From Doryteuthis pealeii (taxonomy: Eukaryota; Mollusca; Cephalopoda; Myopsida; Loliginidae): DNA of 64,000 nt. The stretch spans positions 71,514,571-71,578,570 of the forward strand of contig CM042152.1 in NCBI GenBank assembly GCA_023376005.1, given 5' to 3'. Positions within the stretch are counted from its first letter, which is position 1; each line of letters opens with the position of its first letter. Positions 47,614 to 57,947 of the stretch are shown here, one piece after another. The notes below the pieces were generated by a model. That model was not told the origin of the DNA. It worked only from the letters and a program-made list of their open reading frames with translations, and ran no database searches. The position numbers and the translations under genes are program-made.

Positions 47614-47639
47614 ATACCGCTAACTTGACTACTGTGAGT

Positions 47640-48068
47640 AACGAACTTTTTTCATACCGGAGATATTTTTTTCTCCCTCAACACTGTTTGAACAATTGCC
47701 ATAAATGACAATTCCCTGTCGGAAGATAGGAAATATTTTTGTTAATTGAAAAAATACGCACAGAAGCAACATTTCCATTTCTCACACTTACACTTCGGAA
47801 AAAAAACGCACGTGGAGTGAATGAGACCAGCGCCATTTTGCCAACTCGGTTACCGTGGGTAACATTTTCATACCGAAGAATTTTTCTTCCATAACGGTGC
47901 CCAAATAAATGCCTTAAATACCAATTTCCTGTCAGTAGATAGGAAATATTTTTGATATTTTAAAGAAAACACACACACACACACACACACACAGAAGTCA
48001 CGTCACGTCCCGTCTCTTATACCTCACCAACGTCGTCACCCCTCGAAAAAAAAAAAAGCTCAGGCACT
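47640..48068. repeat. Tandem subrepeats at outer end of right arm and gag leader
   Basis: Two diverged units of about 222 bases. Each has CATACCG, a T-rich stretch, CTGTCxGxAGATAGGAAATATTTTTG and ACGCACAGAAG or ACAC-rich sequence; the first starts before the 394-bp insertion. The second runs to about 47965 and into a CA microsatellite (47969-47993). 47995-48068 then leads into gag. No LTR or primer binding site for the second gypsy element is recognisable here. Confidence 0.6.
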
Positions 48069-48866
48069 ATGGCACATCTCATACCAGTAATAAACTGGTG
48101 CGACCCGGACCTTGGTGAAACCATGTCACTTTTTAAGCAAAAAATGACGCTGTTTATTGAGGATGAAGAAATTACAGACGAAATCAAACAAGCCAGAAAA
48201 ATCTGCCGTGGTATAGGCGACGCCGGTCTCAGACGCCTTAACGCAAGTGGACTCACTGAAGAACAAAAAAAGTCCCCTAGTCACCTCTGGATTTTTTTCG
48301 AAAACCAGCTGAGGGTGAATGTAAATTTTAGAATTCACAGACTCCACCTCATGCAGTACCGACAGAAAATAAATGAGTCCCTAGACGACTTCATCACCAG
48401 AGCCAGGACACTCGCACTAAAATGCGACTTCACCGACGAGGAGCTAAGTGAAAGACTTATAGAACTTATCATTGTCTCCACACCTCACAACGCATTCCGC
48501 AATGAACTTTACGGTAAACAAAAAGGGCACAGCATAGCTAACGTACTCACTGAAGGAAGGAGATACGAAGCCCTTACTGCAGGAAACGATCAGCTCACCC
48601 AACTTGGCATGCCTAAAGCGGAAAGAATCTACAACGTCAACCGAGGCAGAAGGTGTGAAATCTGCGACACAAACCAAAAGCCACGACAGTGCCCAGCATA
48701 CACCAATAAATGCTCGACATGCGGAAACATGGGACACTGGGCAAAATGTTGCAGAAAGACAAAGTACAAAAACAAGGAAGCGAAAAAACAGATGGACGTC
48801 ACAGGAGCAAGTCCCGAAACCGATACCAGAACCAAAAAAGGGATAAACCCAGATATGGAAACATAA
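48069..48866 (+). CDS. gag: Gag of second gypsy element
   Basis: An open frame of 265 codons starting MAHLIPVINWCDPDLGE, with a capsid-like helical region and then a nucleocapsid with CEICDTNQKPRQCPAYTNKC and CSTCGNMGHWAKCC, a double zinc knuckle of the CPA type. A basic tail (KNKEAKKQ) follows. The frame is intact, and pol overlaps its end in the -1 frame by about 157 bases, the usual gag-pol arrangement. No LTR is found upstream, so the element may be truncated at both ends. Confidence 0.85.
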   Translation: MAHLIPVINWCDPDLGETMSLFKQKMTLFIEDEEITDEIKQARKICRGIGDAGLRRLNASGLTEEQKKSPSHLWIFFENQLRVNVNFRIHRLHLMQYRQKINESLDDFITRARTLALKCDFTDEELSERLIELIIVSTPHNAFRNELYGKQKGHSIANVLTEGRRYEALTAGNDQLTQLGMPKAERIYNVNRGRRCEICDTNQKPRQCPAYTNKCSTCGNMGHWAKCCRKTKYKNKEAKKQMDVTGASPETDTRTKKGINPDMET

Positions 48867-50040
48867 ACTACTTAGATGTCGGGAGTGAGAGTGATGAAGA
48901 AAACTACCCACAACACTTCCACTCTATAACTGTCACTGCAAAATGCATGGACAGTGTAACAAGGCAACCCAGGGACGAAGCGTACACAACGCTAAAAATC
49001 AGACCGCCCCACCTAAAATACAAGACCCACCACACATTGCGCATGAAAATAGATTCCAGAGCATCAGGGAACACACTCCCGCTCAGGACATTACAGCAGA
49101 TGTATGGTACCTCCCCAGAATCCCTTACCATCCTACAAACCCACCCACATGTGAAACTTACATCATATAGTGGGGACCAAATAAAATGCTTAGGAACTAT
49201 CCGCATCCCATGCCAGTTCAGAGACTTAGACTGGATAGATGCAACCTTCTACGTCGTAGAAGTACCTGGACCAGCTATCGTAGGACTCCTAACAAGTGAG
49301 AGATTGAAGCTCCTGACACTCCATGTAAATGCCCTAAACGAAACCACAAAAACGACGCCCATCTTCTCCATTGACCAACTAAAATCCACATACCCTGAAC
49401 AATTCGACAGAATTGGAAGCTTCAGCGGGACAGCGAAACTCATATTAAAGGATGGTGCAGAGCCCTTCATCGACCCTCCACGCAAGTGCAGCATTCACTT
49501 AAAGGACAAGTTGAAGGAGAAAATCGATAGGCTCCTTAAAGAGGACGTGCTCAGGAAAGTGGAAGAATACACAGATTGGTACTCCAGCTTAGCATACAGC
49601 ACGAAAAAAGATGGCTCTCTCCGGATATGCTTAGATCCACAAAAACTCAATGCCAGCCTTAAGAGATGCCCATACAAAGTACCGACAGTGGAAGAACTGA
49701 ACCCAGCCTTTGCAAACGCAAAAGTATTCAGCAAACTCGACGCAAAGGCAGGCTACTGGTCGGTACACCTGGACGAAAAATCACAGCTACTGACGACGTA
49801 CCGAACACCCTTCGGACGGGTGTGCTGGAAGCGTCTACCATTTGGACTAAATGTTGCACAAGACATCTTCAAGGCGAAGATGGACCAAATCCTAGAAGGA
49901 CTAGAGGGTGTTTCCAGTATCACTGACGACGTAGCCGTTTACGGGAAAGATAATGAGGACCACGACAAAAACATGCACAACCTCATGATTCGAGACGCTG
50001 AAACTGGTCTAGTCTTTAACAGTGAAAAATGCTCTCCAGC
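48710..50040 (+). pseudogene. pol: Pol part 1 of second gypsy element: protease and reverse transcriptase
   Basis: This frame, -1 relative to gag, contains protease and RT. The protease active site reads MKIDSRASGNTL: the catalytic Asp-Ser is followed by Arg where Gly is required, so the protease should be dead. RT shows FSKLDAKAGYW (first Asp) and ITDDVAVYG, where ITDD stands for Y-x-DD as in some related elements. The frame is lost near 50030-50042 after VFNSEKC. RT-type motifs and IDPPRKCSIHLKDKL upstream place it firmly in Ty3/gypsy. Confidence 0.85.
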
Positions 50041-50711
50041 ATATCCTTCTTCGGCAACATATACACCCCTACTGGAATCCAACCAGACCCAGCTAAGGTG
50101 CACGACATTAAAAAGATGCCAGACCCACAAAGTAAGGATGAGCTACAGCGCTTCCTTGAGATGCTAAATTACCTATCCCAATACATCCCGAATTTCGCAG
50201 AGAAGGCACACACACTACGCGGTCTCCTTAAAGCCCAAGCACCATGGACCTGGGACCATGACCATCAGAAAAGCTATGAGGACCTCAAGGACCTGATTAC
50301 CGCTGATACATGCCTCTCATACTACAACAAAACAAAGCCAATATCCCTGGAAGTAGATGCTTCCCAGAAAGGCTTAGGTGTAGCCCTAATACAGGAAGGC
50401 AGACCCGTCGGATTTGGTTAAAAATACTGACCGATTGCCAATCCAGGTATAGCAACATTGAAAGGGAGATGCTAGCGATTGTGCACGGGATCCAGCGATA
50501 CCACACCTACCTGTTTGCGAATGCCTTCACAGTGGTTACCGACCACAAGCCACTGGTAACCATATGCAACAAACCGCTACATTCCGCACCACCGCGCCTG
50601 CAACGCATTCTGCTCAGGATACAAGGCTACACATACACAGTCATCTACCGGACCAGCAAGGACATGGTACTTGCAGATGCCCTGAGTCGGTTACCTAACC
50701 CATCGAGCTAG
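50029..50711 (+). pseudogene. Pol part 2 of second gypsy element: RT end and RNase H
   Basis: Two frames, 50029-50421 and 50422-50711, together cover the RT thumb (SFFGNIYTPTGIQPDP, ELQRFLEMLNYLSQYIPNF) and RNase H (SLEVDASQKGLGVAL; NIEREMLAIV; TDHKPL; LADALSRL). One missing base near 50419 separates them. A stop at 50709 closes the second frame. RNase H acidic residues are all visible. Confidence 0.8.
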
Positions 50712-51504
50712 AGGAGAGAGTGGATAATATCAGCACTGAAACCATCGCAACAATAAACTTCTCGGCTGAGAAACAACAGCAACTGCGCGTCGAGACAACA
50801 AAAGACCCATCCATGAATCTAATCAAGGAGGTCATATACTAAGGGTGGCCAGACACCATCCGAGAGTTACCTACCGATATCCGACCGTACTGGTCCTTCC
50901 GAGATGAGCTTGCTGTCTAGTCCGGAATCATATTCAAAGGCCGATAAGTCCTGATCCCAGAATCCATGAGAGCTGACATCCTACAGCAGCTCCACCAAGC
51001 ACATCAAGGAATAGAAAAGACGCGCAGGTTGGCCAGAGAATGTGTCTACTGGACCAACATCAACAGGGATATTGAGAAGTTATGCAAGTCATGTGGTCTC
51101 TGTCTAGAATACCAAGATGCACACAGACGTGAACTACTAGAGCCACATGACATCCCATCTCGACCTGGAAACTTATCGCATCAGACCTGTTTGAGATCGA
51201 CGGACGACAGTACCTACTCACCGTCGACAGATACTCCAAATACCCAGTCGTTGACACACCAGTAACCAGCAATGCAGTGACTGAAAAAATAAAACACTAC
51301 ACGTCACTACTCGGTTGTCCGGATGAGATCATGACGGACAATGGGCCGCAGTACACAGGGCAGGCCTTCCACGACTTCACCAGATCCTGGGGTATTAAAC
51401 ATGTCACAAGCTCACCCCACTACGCCAGAAGCAACGGCTTCATCGAAAGGCATGTGCGACACATCAAGTCCACAATAAAAAAAATGTTTGAGGGAAAGAA
51501 GTGA
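50712..51504 (+). pseudogene. Pol part 3 of second gypsy element: integrase
   Basis: After several in-frame stops (at about 50839, 50918 and 50944), the integrase zinc finger reads HQAHQG with C-x-x-C in LCKSCGLC. A shift near 51168 moves to the frame with DLFEIDGRQYLLTVD, MTDNGPQYTG and ARSNGFIERHVRHIK, the DDE core. The frame stops again at 51502. The stops look like CAA/CAG codons turned to TAA/TAG, and the integrase cannot be made from this copy. Confidence 0.8.
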
Positions 51505-52174
51505 CATACAGCTAGCTCTACTCCAGATCAGAGCCACACACATAGACAACAAACTGCCATCACCTGCGGAACTACTGTTTGGACGCCCCATAACAACCAA
51601 TCTACCCAGCCGTCGGGAACCTGGAAAGGAAGAACACCGGGAACAGCTGGAAGCAAGGTCAACATACATGAAAACAAACCATGACCTCAACAGCCGTAAT
51701 ACCGAGCTACCACCATTATACCCAGGCCAGAACGTGCGGATACTGGATAAAACAAACAACGTATGGCACCCTGGGACCATCATCCAGAAGGATGTAAACC
51801 CCAGAAGCTATCTTGTAGCCACACCAAATGGAGGGAAGCTCTGCCGTAATCACGCGCACCTGCGTGCAATACCAACCATAATGACAAAGAGGGTCCACTT
51901 ACAGACCACATGCAAACACCACGCAGACTATCACTATACCAAATGCAAGCAGTATCGAGGACAAAAACAACCTCGACTATACAAAAAAAAAACAACGTCA
52001 CAGAAAAACCAACCCCACAAAACAACCAACACCAACATTACAAAATACACATCAGAATGTGAAAAACAAATACAAGGACCACCCGAACTAAATCGGCAGG
52101 ACTGGAAGAAAACCACCCAGATACCTGGACACTGCCAAAATAACTTGGCAACCACACAATCCACCATAAAAAAN
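51488..52174 (+). pseudogene. Pol C-terminal tail of second gypsy element, truncated
   Basis: The frame covers the region after integrase, ALLQIRATHIDNKLPSPAEL and LLFGRP, then a YPGQNVRILDKTNNVWHPG chromatin-end-like domain typical of gypsy integrases, followed by a low-complexity basic tail. It runs into an N at 52174 and no stop codon or 3' LTR follows, so the element is cut off exactly at the junction to the duplicated intron. Confidence 0.75.
52174..52174. other. Single ambiguous base at a sequence junction
   Basis: One N separates the truncated gypsy element from the start of the duplicated host intron. It marks a join of low certainty. Confidence 0.9.
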
Positions 52175-53584
52175 TCTTAAGATGAAAGGTTTTTTTTGCT
52201 ATGTTAGTAGCATGTCACTGGGGACAACTGGAAGTTTGTAGATAAGAATCAAGCTGTTTTAAGTATTGAAATATGGATGGCAGAGTGGGAAGCATGCAAG
52301 TGACAGTTGAGAGTTGAAGAACTGGGTCTTGGTGGGGAGGGAGGTCCTTATCCACTTTACAAAAATGGAAGTGAAAGAAAATGGGGAATAGTGTAAGTGG
52401 TCATAGCACAAAACAGCAATTGCTGGTGTTACTCACAATTTCCTCAGTTGATTAAAAGTTTTCATTCTCACCAAATTCTGATTTCATTGCTTTTCTGAAC
52501 TTTTGATCAGTCTTCCAAATTATCACCCACACACACACACCACAATCTGTGTCCATAATACACACACATGCTACATACACACACGCATGTATAGACATGT
52601 CCAATTCCACACAGATATATACACACACCTTGACATAGATATACCTACCCTACTCATATTCCTATCCCTATGGATATATATACATACACTTACTCATATA
52701 GCTATAGTGTCACACATCAATCTTCCTACCAGTTAAAAGAAAACTTTGCAACCATCTTAATGAAACTGAGATGGCAGCCAATATGTTGTGAGCAGATAAA
52801 GACGAACTAGTAGAAACACTAGATCAAACAAACATGCACATCGTACCCTACCTTTTTATACTTTTGGCAAGTTACTTCAGATGATGGGCACTTGAAAATG
52901 AGTAGACTGGACTTCTACAAAAGAGGCATTTTTCTTTTTAAGAAAGCAAAACTTGTGAATTGAAAATTTGTCTTTTGTTCAGTTTACAATTTCAGTGTAG
53001 CAACACTTACTGGTTGTGGTATCAGATCAAATCCATATGTGTCTGAATTTTTTAGAGCTGTTTCTTATGTTCTTGCCTGGTTAGACATGGCTAAGTCAAG
53101 TATTTTATTTTCCAACAACTGTTGATATACAAGTGTCTGTCTCAGTCTACCTCAGATGTTACTGTCACTGTGGTTTTGACTCAGAACGGGTGACCAGTTG
53201 CTTTTGTGACAATGAATTATTGTATAGTAAGAAAAGAAATAAAATATTAACTCAAAAACTGAGTCAACTAAACAGAAAGAAAATCCATTCCTTAGATATT
53301 AATCAAAAGTGCTGTCCAGAAATAACAATTTCCTCCCCATAGAAGTCCAATTTCACAACAATGCAATGATATTTGCATCTTTAAAACTGAATACAAATAA
53401 ATCATAAAACTGATTTTATAATTATTTTGTAATATTTCATGTTTGTTTTGATTTATGATATATTACAAATTTATCATCTTAAAAATAATAAATGATTTAT
53501 TTTAATTGTTTTTATGCCTCAAGTTTCAATTGATTTATACTTAATAAGTTATTTTATCACTTTTAACATATTTTTTTTTTACAG

Positions 53585-53689
53585 AAATTGAATATTACAA
53601 TTAATGAGCTGAATATCATCATCATGATATCAATGAAATTTTGGTAGACAATTCACTGTTATATATTACCAGCCCTGTAGATTATGCTT
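53585..53689 (+). CDS. Exon 4 (copy 2), one base shorter
   Basis: Same exon as 14410-14515, but ATCATCATCATGATATC here replaces ATCATCATCAATGATATC, a loss of one A. The reading frame would break inside the VWD domain. Splice sites are intact. Either this copy is non-functional or the base is an error; copy 1 gives the open reading. Confidence 0.7.
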
Positions 53690-56689
53690 GTAAGTCATTT
53701 TTTACTATTTTACTCTAAAATATCATACATTATAATAAATTATTTGGATAATGATATTTGACAATGTAGTTAAAACATGACTGAAAAATGAAAACCAAGT
53801 TGTTGAAATTAACAATTTATTCTTATAAAACGTTTTTGTTTACACAGCTTCTTCAGATATTACTAAATTGAATTTTTTAAATAAGATAATTTATTGTAAA
53901 CCATCATGGAAAAAGATGCAAGTTGTATGTGAGTTTTTTTAATTCAAAAAATTGTTTTGTGATTATTATTATTACTATAATGTATTAAAGATTATTGAAG
54001 AGTAATATAATTTGTGGTTCATTAATAATATAGTAAAATATAACTGAAGATTCTTATTGAAGAAAAGAAAAAGAAAGAAAAATATTGTAGTTGTTCAGTT
54101 TGCATTAATTAGACCTATTCAATTTCTATTTATTTATTAATATTCTATTTTTTCTTTATGCTAATTTTGCTAAAAATGGAAATGTATTAAAAAATAAATG
54201 TTATTGTTTTATCTTTTTTATATTGAGCAGATTTCAAACATTGATGTTTTGATTTGTTTGTACTTTTTTATTCATATCTGGAAAACTATCTCCAAGATGA
54301 TTAAAAAATATGGTAAAAAACAACAAATAATAAAACAACCTATGAAGCTGGTATATAAGAAATATACTGTAAATTTGCCACAAAAATACATTACAGAAAT
54401 ATTAATATCTCTTAAAATGAGAATATATGAACACTTCAGAGTATTAAAGATTGATAATAAATTTAATGCTTTCATAAACCAAAAAAATGAAAACTATCAT
54501 AATATTGACCTAGATAATGCCTGCATAATCAAAAAGAGAACAAGACAAATCAAAACATCTATGTCCACTCTAATTTCACAATACTTAACAGTAGAACAAT
54601 GACTTGGATTCTTTAATATATCTCTGTTTTTAGCCAAATTAATGTTAAGATAAAATAGAATATTAACTAATAAATAGAAATAAAATAGATTAGGTTAAAG
54701 TAGATTGAGCAACTTTAATATTTTTCTTTAATAGTATTTTTCTTAACCACACACACTATAATATATAACAATTCAGTACATTTAGAAAACATTATTATGT
54801 CATGTAAATAGATAATCTATATCAACAAGATGATATTTTTTAATTTTGATTTTTCAATTATTTCATTTAATAATGAAAAATTGTTAAATTATTTAATGCA
54901 ACACAAAGGATATCACTTAAAGTTTGGAAGAATAACATTTTTTTTTAGATATAACATTCAAATTTCTCCTCTGATTATCTATATTGCTGTGATGTAATAC
55001 TTTACTTTGTAATATTCATTTGTAATGTACTATTTGTATTCTTTGACTAAAAATTATGAAAAACAATTTCTTTGCAACAATCAGAATTTTAATCTAATTA
55101 GATTTAGGATAAATCTTTGTAAACTTAATTATTTTCAGTAAATTGTGGTTATGTACTAAATTGTTTTTGTTTTTTTAAATTTCATGATTCTATGAATTAA
55201 AGTGAATATCTTAATGTATTATGAAAAACTGATGGTCATTCAAGAATAACAGTTAAAGAATTTGTATTATACAAGGGTCATTCAATAAACAAAGGGACAT
55301 GTTTTTTTTTTTTTTCAGAATTATTTTCCATAAATGTAAACTCTACATTGTTTAGAAATGGCTTATAGCAAAAATTATTTCAATTGCACAAAAATATTTG
55401 TTTTATTGGAATTTTATTTTTAGAAAATAAAGCAAACTGTGACACTTTATGCCTCTGCCCAAGGGAAAACACACTCAGAAAATAGAAAACAATACGAACT
55501 CGTAAAAAATTAGCAATTTAAAAACTGTAAGCCAAAAACATTCACTAAATACAGATTTATGGGCCTGCAAAATAGTCCCTTTGCTGAGAATTGAAAATTA
55601 TCTGTGTAACAAAATATAAAAACATACAAATGTACTACAAAATTATATACAGCAATTAAAAAAAGGAATAAAAAAGAACACTCTATCCTTAGTGTCACAG
55701 CTTCTTTTAAATTTCCCTTATGGAAAAAAGTTCACTCATACCCAGTTTCTGGGGGGGCAGCAGTTTTAGCTGCGGAATTTGGCTGTGATCTAAAGGTGGA
55801 AGAAGTCTTCAAGGAAATGTCAGTTGTTGTGGGCTACAAAAATGGTGGTGGTAAGCTAAGCTGCCAAGCTGACAGGGGTTATTAAGACAGGAAAGGTGAT
55901 GTAGAAAAACATATCTTCTTGGTGAATAACATCTATTGTGGAGCTGAAATTTCTTCTTCATATGTACCACAAGTTCTAAAATATATTCTTTGTTGGGGAC
56001 TGTGCTCTGAAAGGCATTCATTCAGACTGATGGAAGGTTTTTTTTTCTTTTAAGGTCTTCAACATATATCAGAAAGTTGATTGTTAATTTGGTTCTTCTT
56101 CTTCTTTCTTATAAACTATCAAAGTTTATATTAGGGCTCAGCCCAGCTTTCTTCAAATAGATAGACACTGCATGTCTCTCATATATTAGGGCTCAGACCA
56201 AATTTTTTCAAATAGATAAACAAATCTATTTCACAAATGTGTCTTTTTCTGTCTCTCCAAGGCCAGATAAGTACACAAATAAATGAGGTGCAAAAAAACC
56301 TTAGAGACTTGTCAAAGGCTAGAAAAAAATAAAAACCTCACAAAACAATTTTCCTACCTCTCAGGTTAGGTAAGTGCAGGTACTGAAAAGTTACTCCAGA
56401 ACCTTCTACTACCTCTCATGGCTAGATGACCAAAAGACTGTCAAACAAATTTCAGGCACAGCGGGGGTTGGGCGGGGTGGATTATACCCCTGCCTCCCTT
56501 CCCACTTTGGAGTAAAGACTACCCCTTTGAACTGATGGATCACAAACCGCCAAGAAAATCAATCAGCAGAAGCACAAATTTCCCAAAGGGCCACAACCCA
56601 AACTTAAATACCTTTTTAATTTCCAAAGTTTTTAAGCTATTCAAAATAGCAAAAAATCAAACTGCTTCAGGCTTGAATACAAGCCTGTC

Positions 56690-57030
56690 AAATGTTTGGT
56701 GGCTGAGAAGTGCAAATCTTGGAGAATTTACAGAAGAATGTGGGATGTGTATGGAGAAGAATGTTTGAGCAAAAAAGATGTTTACAAATGGACTAAACAT
56801 GAGTTTCCCACTATGAGCTTCAGTTTAAAAGACAGTCCATGGAATGAAAACACACTGATTCTCTGGTAAAGAAAAAGTACCGAGCAGAGTGGTTAGTGAA
56901 GAAGGTCATGTTGACAGTCTTTTGGGACATGAAACAAACCATTCCTTTCCATTTTCTTGAAAAAGGTGCTACTGCAAATAGTGCTTTGTATTGCCAACTT
57001 ATATTTTCATATAAGTTTATAACACTTATA
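56690..57030 (+). pseudogene. Mariner-type transposase relic (copy 2)
   Basis: Same relic as 17500-17850. Here KKVMLTVFWDMKQTIPFHFL and the EKGATANSALYCQL block are in one open frame (56896-57078), the clearest view of the transposase core. The helix-turn-helix part upstream is in another frame. Dead. Confidence 0.7.
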
Positions 57031-57281
57031 TACTTTATTTGTAATTTTCAAATTTTATTTTGCTCTGTGACCTTTTGATGAATATTTAGTCAGTAGGATA
57101 CATAAAATCTCAAATATTCAATATAGATTAAAAAAATATAAATTAATTAAGGAATGTGTGTTTCTGAATCTGATAAATATTCATAAATATTCATAATGAT
57201 TGTTATTTATATACACTCAAGATGAGTGTGTGTGTGTCTATGTTTGTGTTTAACACAATTGTTTTTTGTGTATTCTTCCAG

Positions 57282-57440
57282 CTACAGTAATCCAAAAGAA
57301 AAATGAGTATATTTTCATTGATAGCAAGGGAAGTTTTGCTCTCAAATACAGCAAAAAAGGAATCTTGCTAAAACTTGATAGTGATAGCATATCTGGAAAG
57401 ATTGATATTCAAGGTTTATGTGGGTATCATGATCAAATTG
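57282..57440 (+). CDS. Exon 5 (copy 2): C-terminal part of VWD domain
   Basis: Identical by eye to 18095-18253, with the same acceptor and GTAAGT donor. It leads via exon 6 to the single-copy C8 exons. Confidence 0.85.
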
Positions 57441-57900
57441 GTAAGTCCTCTTTTTATCTTAACAATAAGTATTCATCTTAATAAAACTAACATTATCCTT
57501 ATGATTTGTTGAAGATTTAAACTTGTAAATTATGTGAAGCTATATATTAAACAAATAGGTTAATGAACTAATAATATTTTCCAAGAACACTGAATTTAAA
57601 GAAGCTTCTAAATTCACAAAACTTTCTAAAGTATATACTGCTTAATATTATTCATTAAGCATCAATTGTAAAGGAAATGTCATTTGAAATGTCTATCATA
57701 GGTATGCAGAAAAATAACTTATTTTTTGTCATTGTAATAATCTAATTGCTTAGATTAAGAATTAGTAGCTTATTCATCAGAGTATGCTTTTATTAGATGT
57801 TCATTTAAAAAAAATTATACTGATTAATATCTTGTAATTGAAAAAAAAAACTAATCCAACATTTTTGCTTTAAAATATTCCTTTTTCTTTTTCTTTATAG

Positions 57901-57947
57901 ATGAAGTAGTTCTCACACCTGTCAATGAAACAATTGATACAGCTCAG
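57901..57947 (+). CDS. Exon 6 (copy 2): linker after VWD domain
   Basis: Identical by eye to 18853-18899. It ends in phase 0, matching the next single-copy exon at 60113, so this copy is the one that can splice to the downstream gene as assembled. Confidence 0.75.

Larger units (their letters stand above)
34336..47886. repeat. Right arm of giant palindrome
   Basis: Reverse complement of the left arm. It is longer by an inserted 394-bp segment at 47220-47613 and small indels. The arm ends where the left arm meets the N gap, so the true palindrome may extend further. Mirrored contents: LINE 3' end (34345-34715, minus), TIR mini-element (34953-35334), RT relic (35335-35620, minus), gag knuckle (36010-36240, minus), knuckle/protease (37195-37425), unit B (37800-38440), hammerhead-like core (38983-39012), tRNA-like (39368-39442), LTR-like (39858-40999), unit A (41395-42093), LINE-like tail (42317-42667) and LTR-like (43328-43817). 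Confidence 0.93.
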
